A DNA stretch of 64,000 nucleotides from CAMLIZ01 sp040758375 (GCA_040758375.1 JBFLWE010000018.1:1-64000), one strand, 5' to 3'. Shown: positions 20,321 through 30,801, counted from the stretch's first letter. Notes: a model not told the origin generated them from the sequence alone. Program-made: numbers and translations.

Positions 20321-20785
20321 TCATTGGATGGCGATGCGGCGCGGCTGTGCCGACTCGCGGCGCGCGATGCTGATGTGCAGCACGCCGTCGCGGTAGCTCG
20401 CGTTCACGTGTGCGGGGTCCACGTCGTCGGGCAGGCTGATCGCGCGCTTGAAGCTGCCGTAGGGCCGCTCCTGGCTGTACACGCTCAGCTTGCGTTCGCG
20501 CGCCTCCTGCTCGCTGGGCAGCGACGAGGGGCGCTCGCCCGACAGCGTGAGCACGCCGCGGTCGATGGTCACGTCGATCTTGTTCGGGTCCAGGCCGGGC
20601 GCGAAGGCATAGATCTCCAGGCTGCCCGGCGTGCTGCCCACGTTGATGGCAGGGAAGGTGCCGGGCGCCACCGAGCGGATGCTCGTGGGCGCACCCACGC
20701 TGCCGAACACGTCGTCGAGCTCGCGGCGCAGCCGGTCGAACTCGCTGAACAGGTTGCCCGGGAAGTTCAGCATCGATTCATACAT
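20321..20785 (-). CDS. small heat-shock protein, Hsp20 (first of tandem set)
   Basis: 154 residues: N-terminal arm NLFSEFDRLRRELDDVFG, alpha-crystallin domain about 45-145 with GSLEIYAFAPGLDPNKIDVTI, YGSFKRAISLPDDVD and ASYRDGVLHISIAR. It is the most IbpA-like of the three. The ATG at 20785 is preceded by AGGAGG, but that site can be hidden by upstream pairing (see the leader feature). It heads the operon of three chaperones, which may form mixed oligomers. Confidence 0.92.
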   Translation of the reverse strand: MYESMLNFPGNLFSEFDRLRRELDDVFGSVGAPTSIRSVAPGTFPAINVGSTPGSLEIYAFAPGLDPNKIDVTIDRGVLTLSGERPSSLPSEQEARERKLSVYSQERPYGSFKRAISLPDDVDPAHVNASYRDGVLHISIARRESAQPRRIAIQ

Positions 20786-20786
20786 G

Positions 20787-20842
20787 GCGGTCCTCCTGAT
20801 TCACGGGACGCCGGGGCTCCGGGAGGAGGCCGCTGCGGCGTC
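20787..20842 (-). promoter_or_regulatory. candidate two-state 5' leader (possible RNA thermometer) of the hsp20 operon
   Basis: In the leader transcript GCGGCCUCCU (20833-20824) can pair with AGGAGG-A-CCGC (20797-20787), leaving a single bulged A and hiding the whole ribosome site of the first hsp20 gene. A competing hairpin pairs GACGCCG (20842-20836) with CGGCGUC (20813-20807) and would trap the anti-ribosome-site strand instead. Such leaders control many small heat-shock genes (ROSE type), though the ROSE consensus UUGCU is not present here. Temperature response is inference. Confidence 0.55.
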
Positions 20843-20850
20843 TGCACGAG

Positions 20851-20879
20851 AAATAGGGGCCGCCCGCGGCGGCTTCAAG
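20851..20879 (-). promoter_or_regulatory. heat-shock sigma32-type promoter of the hsp20 operon
   Basis: On the minus strand CTTGAAG (20879-20873), 13 bases, then CCCCTATTT (20859-20851) fits the sigma32 pattern CTTGAAA-N(11-15)-CCCCATNT. The start would be near 20844. The CTTGAAGCCGC part and the hairpin just upstream also occur in front of acyP (34200-34251), so part of the match may come from a shared module rather than heat-shock selection. Confidence 0.65.
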
Positions 20880-20897
20880 GCCCGGCGTGCACCGGGC
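20880..20897. terminator. hairpin after the EamA transporter gene
   Basis: GCCCGG-CGTGCA-CCGGGC forms a six-base GC stem 22 bases after the transporter stop and just before the hsp20 promoter. There is no T run, so it may insulate rather than terminate efficiently. Confidence 0.45.
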
Positions 20898-20919
20898 TTG
20901 CGGAGGATCAGCCGCTGCG

Positions 20920-21819
20920 CTACTCGGCTGCGGCGGCACGCGCCGGCAGCCGCGGCTTGAGCACACCGGTAGCCAGCGCCGTGCCGCAGAGGATCACGGC
21001 GCAGCCCACCACCATGGCCGGCGTGATGCGTTCGCCCAGGAACACCGCGCCCCACAGCACCGCGAACGCGGGAATGAGAAAGGTGACCGAAATGGCGTTC
21101 GCCGGCCCGATATGGGCGATCAACCGGAAGAACAGCACGTAGGCCGCGCCGGTGCACAGCAGCGCCAGGCCCAGGGCCGCGGTCCAGGCCGTGGCGCCCG
21201 GCATCTGCTGCGGCCACAGCCACAAGCCCGGCAGCAACAAGGCCAGCGCCGACGAGAGCTGGCTGCCGGCGGCCAGCGCCATCGGCGGCACGCCGGTGAG
21301 CCGCTTCTTCGTGAAGCTGGCCGAAAAGCCGTAGAGCAGCGTCGCGCCCAGCACCGCCAGCACCGCCCAGCCGGTGGACTCGGCGCCCGGCTTGAAGCTG
21401 GCCTTCTCCCAGGCCAGCCCCAGCACGCCGGCGAAGCCGATCGCCAGACCCAGCACGCGCCAGCCGTTGAGCTTGTCCTTCAGCCACAGCCAGGCGATCA
21501 GCGCGCCCCACAACGGCGTGGTGGCGTTGAAGATCGACGACAGCCCTGCGGTGATCGACAGCGCCGCGTAGCTGAAGCACAGGAACGGAATGGCCGAGTT
21601 GGTGAGCCCGACGAAGAAGATCGGCTTCCAGTGCGCCTTGAGCGCCGGCCACTCGCCGCGCATCGCCAGCAGCGGCATCAGGAACAGGCTCGCCCCCACA
21701 ACGCGCACCATCGCCAGCGCCACCGGCCCGAACTCGCCGGCCCCCAGGCGCATGAACAGGAAGGAGGCGCCCCAGATCGCCGCCAGGGTGACCAGCTCGG
21801 TGATGTCGCGTTGCTTCAT
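20920..21819 (-). CDS. EamA/DMT-superfamily transporter
   Basis: 299 residues, about ten membrane helices in two EamA repeats: LAAIWGASFLFMRLGAGEFGP near the start and ATLLYGFSASFTKKR in the second half. LWGALIAWLWLKDKLNGWRV and LWGAVFLGERITPAM are the repeated EamA motifs. It is probably an exporter of a small metabolite; the substrate is unknown. Its ATG overlaps the ogt stop (ATGA), tying it to the alkylation-repair genes. That is a common chance arrangement, but it could indicate export of a toxic compound. Confidence 0.9.
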   Translation of the reverse strand: MKQRDITELVTLAAIWGASFLFMRLGAGEFGPVALAMVRVVGASLFLMPLLAMRGEWPALKAHWKPIFFVGLTNSAIPFLCFSYAALSITAGLSSIFNATTPLWGALIAWLWLKDKLNGWRVLGLAIGFAGVLGLAWEKASFKPGAESTGWAVLAVLGATLLYGFSASFTKKRLTGVPPMALAAGSQLSSALALLLPGLWLWPQQMPGATAWTAALGLALLCTGAAYVLFFRLIAHIGPANAISVTFLIPAFAVLWGAVFLGERITPAMVVGCAVILCGTALATGVLKPRLPARAAAAE

Positions 21820-22385
21820 AGGGCCGCCACTGTAGTGAAGGCGCCGCCGTCGTGCCCGGCAGGGTCTTGCGGATTTGTCATCGACTCTTGCGTCGCGCTC
21901 ATCGGTGCGCCCTCCAGCCGCAGCAGCCAGGCCTTGCGCGGCAGGCCGCCGGCATAGCCGGTGAGCCCGCCATCGCGGCCCAGCACGCGGTGGCAGGGCA
22001 CGATCACCGACACCGGGTTGCGGCCCACCGCCGCCCCGGCGGCGCGGCTGGCGGCCGGTCTGCCCACGCTGGCGGCAAGGCGCGCATAGGTGCTGGTGGC
22101 GCCGGGCCCGATCTGCAGCAGCGCTCGCCATACCGCGCGCTGGAAGGGCGTGCCGTGCAGGTCCAGTGCGACGCGGAAGCCGTCGGGCGCGCCGGCAAAG
22201 TAGGCCTGCAGCTCCTCGATGGCCTGCGCGATGAAGCGCTGGCGCGCATCGAAGGGCAGGCCCAGCGGTCCGGGGTGGTGCTTCTGGCCGTCGAACCAGG
22301 CGCCGGCCAGGCCGGCCTCGGTGGCGGCCAGGGTGAGTGGGCCCAAGGGCGAGTCCCAGCGGGCCTGTGCGACGAGGGGAATCAT
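21816..22385 (-). CDS. ogt: methylated-DNA--protein-cysteine methyltransferase
   Basis: 189 residues with the active-site block VIVPCHRVLGRDG (acceptor Cys131) and LTGYAGGLPRKAWLL. TPFQRAVWRALLQIGPG is the DNA-binding helix region. The enzyme removes O6-methyl groups from guanine by irreversible transfer to its cysteine. The C-terminal tail after LLRLEGA is about 28 residues longer than usual, because the frame runs into the transporter start. It overlaps the Ada-AlkA gene by four bases (ATGA). Confidence 0.93.
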   Translation of the reverse strand: MIPLVAQARWDSPLGPLTLAATEAGLAGAWFDGQKHHPGPLGLPFDARQRFIAQAIEELQAYFAGAPDGFRVALDLHGTPFQRAVWRALLQIGPGATSTYARLAASVGRPAASRAAGAAVGRNPVSVIVPCHRVLGRDGGLTGYAGGLPRKAWLLRLEGAPMSATQESMTNPQDPAGHDGGAFTTVAAL

Positions 22386-23851
22386 GTGCCGGTCTCCAGG
22401 GTTTGCCACAGCCGCAGCACCGCATACGCCCGCCAGGGCCGCCAGGCCTCGGCCTGCTGCTGCGCCAGCTTGGCGTCGCGCGTGCGCAGCGCGTTGAGCA
22501 CGCCGATGTCGCTGGCCGGGAACGCATCGGGCCAGGCCAGCGCGCGCATCGCGATCAGCTGCACCGTCCACTCGCCCACGCCGGGCAGTGCATGCAGCGC
22601 TGCCATCGTGGCGGCCAGCGGCGCGCCGCGGTGCAGCTGCAGCCGGCCCTCGTGCAGCTCGCGCGCCAGCGCCTGCAGCGCGCGCACGCGCTGGCGCACG
22701 ATGCCCAGCGTGCCGATGGCCTCGGGGTCGGCTTCGGCGATGGTTTGCGCCGACGGAAAGCTGCGCGTGATGTCGGCGAACGGCGTGTCCACCGGCGTGC
22801 CGAAGCGCTCGACCAGCCGGCGCACCAGCGTGCGCGCGGCGGCCACCGTGACCTGCTGGCCGAGGATGACGCGCGCGGCGATCTCGAAGCCGTCGAAGCC
22901 GTTGGGCACGCGCAGGCCGGGCACGTGCGGGCAGGGCAGGGTGGCGCCGAGCACCGGGTCGATCAGCGCCGGGTCGGCGTCGAGGTCCAGCCCCTGGCGC
23001 ACGCGCTGCAGCACGCTGCCGGCCAGCGGCATCAGCGCCGGCGCCACCGACAGCACCACCTCGTGGCGCGCGGGCTCGAAGCGCGCGCTGATCCAGCCGT
23101 GCAGCCAGGCGCCGCCCAGCGGCAGGCTCAGGCTGCGCCGCAGCTCCAGGCCCTGCACCGCCTCCACGCCCTGCACCGCGCGCTGCGCGAAGAAATGCAG
23201 CACGCCCTGGACGTCGTACGGCGGCCGGTAGCCCAGGCGGAAGCTCGGGGCATCGCCCTGGGCGCTCAGCTGGCGCGCCCCCGACTTGCGCAGCGCCGAA
23301 GGGCTCATGCGGTAGCGCTCGGCAAACGCCGCGTTGAAGCGCCGCACGCTGGCGAAGCCGCTGGCCAGCGCCACCTGCGTGACCGGCAGCGCCGTGTCGG
23401 TGAGCAGCTGCTTGGCCAGCAGCAGGCGCTGCGTGCTGAAGTAGTCGAGCGGCGACACGCCATGGGCCTGCTGGAAGATGCGCCGCAGGTGCCGGTCGGT
23501 CACGCCCAGCTGCGCCGCCACCTCGGGCAGCGCCAGCGGCGTGCCGTGGCGCGCCGCCGCGTCCAGCATGCGGGCGGCGTGCTGGGCCAGCACCTGCGAC
23601 GAATCCATCAGCGACAGGCCCGGCGCCAGCTCGGGCCGGCAGCGCAGGCAGGGCCGGAAGCCGTCGCACTCGGCGCTGGCCGCGTTGGCATAGAAGCGGC
23701 AGTTCTCGCGCCGCGGCGTGCGCACGCGGCACACCGGCCGGCAGTACACGCCGGTGGAGGTGACGCCGACGAACAGCCGCCCGTCGAAGCGCGGGTCACG
23801 TGCCTTCAAGGCGAGGTAGGCGGCGTCGGGCTGCAGCGTCATGCGGGGCAT
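22382..23851 (-). CDS. Ada-AlkA fusion: methyl-sensing regulator plus 3-methyladenine DNA glycosylase
   Basis: About 489 residues. The Ada zinc domain has Cys37, Cys41, Cys68 and Cys71 (VYCRPVC ... CLRC), the same spacing as Ada Cys38/42/69/72; Cys37 would take methyl groups from phosphotriesters. An AraC helix-turn-helix follows (about 85-190). Next come the AlkA N-domain and an HhH-GPD glycosylase, with LPGVGEWTVQLIAMRAL and the Asp of PASDIGV, where AlkA has its catalytic Asp. The protein thus senses damage, activates transcription and excises bases. Its ogt partner is the next gene. ATGs at 23851 and 23842 are both possible. The same Ada-AlkA/ogt order is known from mycobacteria. Confidence 0.92.
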   Translation of the reverse strand: MPRMTLQPDAAYLALKARDPRFDGRLFVGVTSTGVYCRPVCRVRTPRRENCRFYANAASAECDGFRPCLRCRPELAPGLSLMDSSQVLAQHAARMLDAAARHGTPLALPEVAAQLGVTDRHLRRIFQQAHGVSPLDYFSTQRLLLAKQLLTDTALPVTQVALASGFASVRRFNAAFAERYRMSPSALRKSGARQLSAQGDAPSFRLGYRPPYDVQGVLHFFAQRAVQGVEAVQGLELRRSLSLPLGGAWLHGWISARFEPARHEVVLSVAPALMPLAGSVLQRVRQGLDLDADPALIDPVLGATLPCPHVPGLRVPNGFDGFEIAARVILGQQVTVAAARTLVRRLVERFGTPVDTPFADITRSFPSAQTIAEADPEAIGTLGIVRQRVRALQALARELHEGRLQLHRGAPLAATMAALHALPGVGEWTVQLIAMRALAWPDAFPASDIGVLNALRTRDAKLAQQQAEAWRPWRAYAVLRLWQTLETGT

Positions 23852-23957
23852 TATGGGGACGGGCGTCCCGGGGGGGTGGCCGTTTTCGGACACGTGCCTG
23901 CGCCGCGGAGCCCGGCGGTACAGTAGCCGGCTTCGAACACCCACACACCGCTTTCCG

Positions 23958-25331
23958 ATGCAGCGCAGGTTTTGTTTTGCGGGCCTCGTGCTGGCCCTGG
24001 CGGCCTGGTGCGTCCAGGCGGCGCCCACAGCGCCGGCCTTGCAGGTGGCGCCTTTCGCCTTCACCGAGCGCACGCTGGACAACGGCCTGCGCGTGATCGC
24101 GCTGGAAGACCATGCCAGCCCCACCGTGAGCATCCAGGTCTGGTACCACGTGGGCTCCAAGGACGACCCGCCGGGCCGCTCCGGCTTTGCCCACCTGTTC
24201 GAGCACATGATGTTCAAGGCCACGCGCTACATGAAGTCGGAGCAGTTCGACCGCATGACCGAGGACGTGGGCGGCTTCAACAACGCCTTCACGGCCGACG
24301 ACGTGACGGCCTATCACGAGGTCGTGCCCTCCAACCACCTGGAGCGGCTGCTGTGGGCCGAGGCCGAGCGCATGGCCCACCTCGACGTGGACGAGGCCAA
24401 CTTCCAGTCGGAGCGCTCGGTGGTGCAGGAAGAGTACCGCCAGCGCGTGCTGGCCGCGCCCTACGGCCGCTTCTTCAACGGCATCGCGCCGGCGGCCTAC
24501 CTGAAGCATCCGTACAAGCGGCCCGGCATCGGCAGCATCGAGGAGCTGCAGGCCGCCACGCTGCAGGACGTGATCGACTTCCACCGCACCTACTACCGGC
24601 CCGACAACGCCACGCTGGTGGTGGCGGGCGACTTCGAGCCCAGGCAGCTGCAGGCCTGGGTGGACCAGTACTTCGCCCCGGTGCCGCGGCCCGAGCGGCC
24701 GATCCCGCGTGTCACCGTGGCCGAGCCGCGCTGGGCGCGCGACCGCGCGGCGCAGATCACCGGGCCGCAGGTGCCGCTGCCGGCGGTGGCGCTGGTGTGG
24801 CAGGCGCCGCCCGTCGGCAGCGCCGACACCGCGGCGCTGAAGGTGGCCGCGGGGCTGCTGTCGGCCGGCGAGTCCTCGCGCCTGAACCAGGCGCTGGTGT
24901 ACCGCCGGCGCCTGGCCGCGCAGGCCGGCTTCGAAGCCGACCTGCGCGCCGGCCCCGGCCTGCTGATCGCCTACGCCATGGCCGCCGGCGGCCAGGCGCT
25001 GCAGCCGCTGGCCCGCGCGCTGGAGTCGGAAGTGCTGCGCCTGGCGCGCACGCCGCCCACGGCGGCCGAGCTGGCCAAGGTGAAGACCCAGCTGCTCACA
25101 CAGGCCCTCACCGAGCGGCAGACGCCGGATGGCAAGGCTTTTGCGCTGGCCGAAGCGGCGGTGCTGTACGGCGACGCCGGCAAGGCCAACACGCTGCTGG
25201 GCGAGCTGCAGCGCGTGACGGCGGCCGACGTGCAGCGCGTGATGCGGCGCTATGTGGCCGGTGCGCACAAGGTGCACCTGACGTATGCACAAGCAGCCGA
25301 CGCTGCCGCCAAACCAGGAGCCGCACGATGA
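23958..25331 (+). CDS. M16 family zinc peptidase (active subunit)
   Basis: 457 residues from the ATG at 23958, with signal peptide MQRRFCFAGLVLALAAWCVQA. The inverted zinc motif HLFEH is at 79-83 (GFAHLFEHMMFKAT), with the distal glutamate in NFQSERSVVQEEYRQ. The two M16 half-domains are complete. It is likely a periplasmic peptidase working with the next protein, which lacks the motif, as in bacterial M16B heterodimers. It is divergent from the Ada-AlkA gene. Confidence 0.9.
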   Translation: MQRRFCFAGLVLALAAWCVQAAPTAPALQVAPFAFTERTLDNGLRVIALEDHASPTVSIQVWYHVGSKDDPPGRSGFAHLFEHMMFKATRYMKSEQFDRMTEDVGGFNNAFTADDVTAYHEVVPSNHLERLLWAEAERMAHLDVDEANFQSERSVVQEEYRQRVLAAPYGRFFNGIAPAAYLKHPYKRPGIGSIEELQAATLQDVIDFHRTYYRPDNATLVVAGDFEPRQLQAWVDQYFAPVPRPERPIPRVTVAEPRWARDRAAQITGPQVPLPAVALVWQAPPVGSADTAALKVAAGLLSAGESSRLNQALVYRRRLAAQAGFEADLRAGPGLLIAYAMAAGGQALQPLARALESEVLRLARTPPTAAELAKVKTQLLTQALTERQTPDGKAFALAEAAVLYGDAGKANTLLGELQRVTAADVQRVMRRYVAGAHKVHLTYAQAADAAAKPGAAR

Positions 25332-26788
25332 TGACCCGACGCCTGTGCGGCATGCTGTTGCTGGCTGCCGCTGCGGCCGCCGTCCAGGCGCAACCGTACG
25401 AGCAGCCACCGCCGCCGGCCGCGCCGCGCCCCGCGCGCGTGGCCGCCCCCGACGAGGCGATGTTGGCCAACGGCTTGCGCGTGATCGTCTCGTCGCGTGC
25501 CGGCGTCCCGCTCGTGAGCGTTCGCCTGGTGGTGCTGTCGGGTGCCGAGGCCGACCCGCCGCAGCGTGCGGGCCTGGCCTCCATGACGGCCGGCCTGCTG
25601 GCGCGCGGTACCCGGCGCCACAGCGCGCCGGCGCTGGCCGGCGCGGCCGAGGCCCTGGGTGGCTCCATCGAAGCGGGCGCCGGCTGGGACCGATCGGCCG
25701 TGGGCATCACCGTCACCACGCCCAAGTTGTCGGCCGCGCTGGGCCTGCTGGCGGAAGTGGCGCTGGAACCCACCTTCGCACCGGCGGAGATCGAGCGCTA
25801 CCGCGAGCAGGCGCTCGACGAGATGAAGGTGGTGCTGGCGCAACCCGGCGCGCTGGCCGGGCTGGCGGTGCAGCGCGCGGTGTACGGCGACGGCGCCTAT
25901 GGGCACCCGGTGGGCGGCACGCCGGCCTCGCTGCCGCGCATCGCGCGCGCCGACCTGCGGGCGCACCATGCGCGCTGGTTCCGGCCCGACAACGCCGTGC
26001 TGGTGTTCGCCGGCGACATTGCGATGGACGAGGCGCGCGCGCTGGCGCAGCGCCATTTCGGCCGCTGGAAGGCGCCCGCGCAGCCGCTGCCGGCGCCGCG
26101 CACGGCCGCCGGCGCGCCCTGGCCGGAGGCCACCGTGGTGATCGACATGCCCAGCGCAGGCCAGGCCGGCGTGGCGGTGGCGGTGCCGGCCGTGCCCGCC
26201 TCGTCGCCCGAGCGCTTTGCCGGCATGGTGGCCAATGCGGTGCTGGGCATGGGCTACTCGTCGCGCCTGAACCAGGAGATCCGCATCAAGCGGGGCCTGA
26301 GCTACAGCGCACGCAGCGACTTCGATGCGCGCCGCCACGCCGGCGCCGTGCGGGCCTCGCTGCAGACCAAGAACCCGTCGGCGGCCGAGGTGGTGGCCCT
26401 GATCGGCGCGCAGCTCGATGCGCTGGCCGGCACGCCGGTGCCCGCCGAGGAGCTGGACGCACGGCGCGCCTCGCTGATCGGCGGCTTCGGCCGCACGCTG
26501 GAAACCACGCAAGGCCTGGTGGACGAAGTGACCGACCTGGCGGTGGCCGGCCTGCCGTTGTCCGACCTGCCGCAGCGCATCGGGCGGCTGCAGGCGGTGA
26601 GCCCGGAGCAAGTGCAGACCTTCGCCGGCCAGCACTTCGCCCCCGCGCGGCGCCGCGTGGCCGTGGCCGGCGTGGCGGCCGAATTCGAGGCCGAGCTGCG
26701 CAAGCTGGGCACGCCGCTGGCAAAGGCGGCACAAGGCGCGTTCGATCTCGAATCGGGCCGTCCGCCTGCCGTGACGCCGAAACCTTGA
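25328..26788 (+). CDS. M16 family protein, non-catalytic partner
   Basis: 486 residues with signal peptide MMTRRLCGMLLLAAAAAAVQA. The M16 fold is evident (MLANGLRVIVSSRAGVPLVSVRLVV, VYGDGAYGHPVGGTPASL, RGLSYSARSDFDAR), but HxxEH is replaced by AGLASMTAGLL, so no zinc can bind. The R-Y-like RGLSYS region for substrate binding is kept. The ATG overlaps the previous stop (ATGA). It probably completes the proteolytic chamber of the active subunit. Confidence 0.9.
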   Translation: MMTRRLCGMLLLAAAAAAVQAQPYEQPPPPAAPRPARVAAPDEAMLANGLRVIVSSRAGVPLVSVRLVVLSGAEADPPQRAGLASMTAGLLARGTRRHSAPALAGAAEALGGSIEAGAGWDRSAVGITVTTPKLSAALGLLAEVALEPTFAPAEIERYREQALDEMKVVLAQPGALAGLAVQRAVYGDGAYGHPVGGTPASLPRIARADLRAHHARWFRPDNAVLVFAGDIAMDEARALAQRHFGRWKAPAQPLPAPRTAAGAPWPEATVVIDMPSAGQAGVAVAVPAVPASSPERFAGMVANAVLGMGYSSRLNQEIRIKRGLSYSARSDFDARRHAGAVRASLQTKNPSAAEVVALIGAQLDALAGTPVPAEELDARRASLIGGFGRTLETTQGLVDEVTDLAVAGLPLSDLPQRIGRLQAVSPEQVQTFAGQHFAPARRRVAVAGVAAEFEAELRKLGTPLAKAAQGAFDLESGRPPAVTPKP

Positions 26789-26831
26789 GCCTGGCGCGGC
26801 GCGCCGGCATTGCATTTGCCTATCAGTCCTC

Positions 26832-27593
26832 GTGCTTGTGACAACGCCGCCGCCCCTGACCCCCGACAATGCCCTGTTTCTCGATTTCGACGGCACGCTG
26901 GTCGAGATCGCCCCCCGCCCCGACGGCATCGTGCTCGACCCGATGCTGCGCGGCGCGCTCGCTCGCCTGCACCAGCGCCTGGGCGGCGCCGTGGCCATCG
27001 TGTCCGGGCGCCCCATCGCCGAGATCGACCATTGGTTGCAGCCGCTGCAGCTGCCTTGCGCCGGCGTGCACGGCGCCGAACGGCGCAGCGAGGCGGGCGT
27101 CGTCACCACCGTGCACGCCACCACTGCGGTGGCCGCCGTCGCCGAACGGCTGCAAGCCCTGGCGGCGCGGCACGCCGGCCTGCTGGTGGAGCGCAAGAGC
27201 GTCTCGGTGGCGCTGCACTACCGGCTGGCGCCTCAGCTGGAGCCGGTGTGCCGCGCCATGCTGCAGGAGGCGGTGTCGCAGGAACCCTCGCTGCGCCTTC
27301 TGCAAGGCAAGCAGGTGCTGGAGGTGCTGCCGCGCGGCGTGGGCAAGGGCCATGCCATCGACACCTTCCTCGCGGAGCCGCCGTTCAAGGGCCGCTGCCC
27401 GGTGTTCGTGGGGGACGACGTGACCGACGAGGCCGGTTTCCAACGGGTACAGCAGCGCGGCGGCATTGCGGTGAAAGTCGGCCCCGGCGAGACTGCGGCC
27501 CAGTGCCGCATCGACAATCCGGTGGCCGTGCGCCAGTGGTTGTGCGCCCCCTTGGCCGACAGCTCACCTTCTGCCCATGCCCACCGTACCTGA
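26832..27593 (+). CDS. otsB: trehalose-6-phosphate phosphatase
   Basis: 253 residues, HAD fold, GTG start at 26832 (a second GTG at 26838 is possible; no clear ribosome site). Nucleophile Asp18 and Asp20 lie in LFLDFDGTLVEI, then AIVSGRP, CAGVHGAE, LEVLPRGVGKGHAI and VFVGDDVTDEAGF. It releases phosphate from trehalose-6-phosphate in the cytoplasm. It overlaps the GH15 gene by 17 bases and is followed by otsA, forming an otsB-GH15-otsA operon. Confidence 0.93.
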   Translation: MLVTTPPPLTPDNALFLDFDGTLVEIAPRPDGIVLDPMLRGALARLHQRLGGAVAIVSGRPIAEIDHWLQPLQLPCAGVHGAERRSEAGVVTTVHATTAVAAVAERLQALAARHAGLLVERKSVSVALHYRLAPQLEPVCRAMLQEAVSQEPSLRLLQGKQVLEVLPRGVGKGHAIDTFLAEPPFKGRCPVFVGDDVTDEAGFQRVQQRGGIAVKVGPGETAAQCRIDNPVAVRQWLCAPLADSSPSAHAHRT

Positions 27594-29397
27594 ACCCTAC
27601 GGCCCCACCACGCTGAACCCCTCGCTCGACCTGGGGATGATCGGCAATGGCACCTTTTCCGCGCTGATCGACCGGCATGCGCGCATCGTCTGGTCGTGCA
27701 TGCCGCGCTTCGACGCCGACCCGGTGTTCAACGCGCTGCTCGATCCCACGGCCGCCGCCGGCGCCTGGAGCGTGGAGCTCGAAGGCCTGGTGCGCACCGA
27801 GCAGCAGTACGAAACCAACACCGCGGTGCTGGTGACGCGCATGTGGGACGCGCAGGGCAACGGCCTGGAGGTGACCGACTTCGCGCCGCGCTACTTTTCG
27901 CGTGGCCGCATCTTCCGCCCCTTGCAACTGGTGCGGCGCCTGCGGCCCATCGCCGGGCAGCCGCGCATCGTGATGCGGCTGCGCCCGCGCTTCGACTGGG
28001 GCCGCATCGAGCCGGTGGTCACCCGCGGCAGCCACCACCTGCGCTTCGTGGGCCCCGAGGCCACGCTGCGCATGACCACCGACGCGCCGCTGACCTATGT
28101 GCTGGGCGAAACACCGTTCCTGCTGCAGGGTCCGCTCGATTTCATCTTCGGGCCCGACGAGACGCTGGCCGCCAGCGTGCGCAACGCCGCCGACGAGATG
28201 CATGCCGCCACCAGCCGCTACTGGCGCCACTGGTCGCGCGCGTTGAGTCTGCCGCTCGAATGGCAGGAGGCGGTGGTGCGTGCGGCCATCACGCTGAAGC
28301 TGTCGCTGTTCGAGGACACCGGCGCCATCGTCGCCGCCATGACCACCAGCATCCCCGAGGCGCCGGGCAGCGGCCGCACCTGGGACTACCGCTACTGCTG
28401 GCTGCGCGATGCGTTCTTCGTCGTGCGCGCGCTCAACAGCATCTCGGAAGTGGCCACGATGGAGGAGTACCTGCGCTGGATCGCCAACATCATCACCGGC
28501 CAGCAGGACCTGCGCCACGTGCAGCCGCTGTACGGCATCGGCCTGGAGCGTTCGCTCACCGAGGGCATGGTCGAGAACCTGCCGGGCTATCGCGGCGACG
28601 GGCCGGTGCGCGTGGGCAACCAGGCCTGCGAGCACTTCCAGCACGACGTGTACGGCAACATCGTGCTGGCTTTCGCGCAGGCCTTCCACGACACGCGGCT
28701 GTTCCGCCGCGCGGGCGAGGTGGAGTTCGGCGCGCTGGAGCGCATGGGCGAGCTGGCCTGGAGCGTGCACGACACGCCCGACGCCGGCATGTGGGAGCTG
28801 CGCACGCGCGCGCGCATCCACACCTCGTCGGTGCTGATGAGCTGGGCGGCCTGCGACAGGCTGTCGAAGATCGCGCTCGCGCTGCGCCTGCCCGAGCGCG
28901 CCCAATACTGGGGCCAGCGCGCGCAGCACATCCGCGAGCGCATCCTGCGCGAGGCCTGGAGCGAGGAGCGCAAGGCCTTTGCCGAGAGCTTCGGCGGCCG
29001 CGAGCTCGACGCCAGTGTGCTGCTGATGGCCGAGGTGGGCTTCATCGACCCGCGCGACCCGCGCTTCGTGTCCACCGTGGAAGCCATGGAGAAGACGCTG
29101 GCCGACGGGCCTTTCATGCGGCGATACGAAGCCGCTGACGATTTCGGCAAGCCGGAGACCTCGTTCAACATCTGCACCTTCTGGCGCATCGACGCGCTGG
29201 CGCGCATCGGCCGCAAGCAGCAAGCGCGCGAGATCTTCGAGGCGATGCTCAGGGTGCGCAACCACGTGGGACTGCTGGCCGAGGACACGCACCCGGTGAC
29301 AGGCGAGATGTGGGGCAACTTCCCGCAGACGTATTCGATGGTGGGCTTGATCAACGGGGCGATGCGCTTGTCGCTGCCGTGGGATACGGTGATCTAG
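27577..29397 (+). CDS. GH15 family glycoside hydrolase (glucoamylase/trehalase-like)
   Basis: 606 residues. An N-terminal beta-sandwich begins SLDLGMIGNGTFSALID. The (alpha/alpha)6 barrel has the GH15 signature WDYRYCWLRDAFF. The catalytic pair is probably Glu407 (PDAGMWELR) and Glu569 (LAEDTHPVTGEMWGNFPQ). GH15 enzymes of this subgroup cleave alpha-glucans or trehalose by inversion. Placement between otsB and otsA is common in proteobacteria and suggests a trehalose-related role, either turnover or processing. No signal peptide is seen, so it is cytoplasmic. Confidence 0.9.
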   Translation: MPTVPEPYGPTTLNPSLDLGMIGNGTFSALIDRHARIVWSCMPRFDADPVFNALLDPTAAAGAWSVELEGLVRTEQQYETNTAVLVTRMWDAQGNGLEVTDFAPRYFSRGRIFRPLQLVRRLRPIAGQPRIVMRLRPRFDWGRIEPVVTRGSHHLRFVGPEATLRMTTDAPLTYVLGETPFLLQGPLDFIFGPDETLAASVRNAADEMHAATSRYWRHWSRALSLPLEWQEAVVRAAITLKLSLFEDTGAIVAAMTTSIPEAPGSGRTWDYRYCWLRDAFFVVRALNSISEVATMEEYLRWIANIITGQQDLRHVQPLYGIGLERSLTEGMVENLPGYRGDGPVRVGNQACEHFQHDVYGNIVLAFAQAFHDTRLFRRAGEVEFGALERMGELAWSVHDTPDAGMWELRTRARIHTSSVLMSWAACDRLSKIALALRLPERAQYWGQRAQHIRERILREAWSEERKAFAESFGGRELDASVLLMAEVGFIDPRDPRFVSTVEAMEKTLADGPFMRRYEAADDFGKPETSFNICTFWRIDALARIGRKQQAREIFEAMLRVRNHVGLLAEDTHPVTGEMWGNFPQTYSMVGLINGAMRLSLPWDTVI

Positions 29398-30801
<1,404 letters not shown>

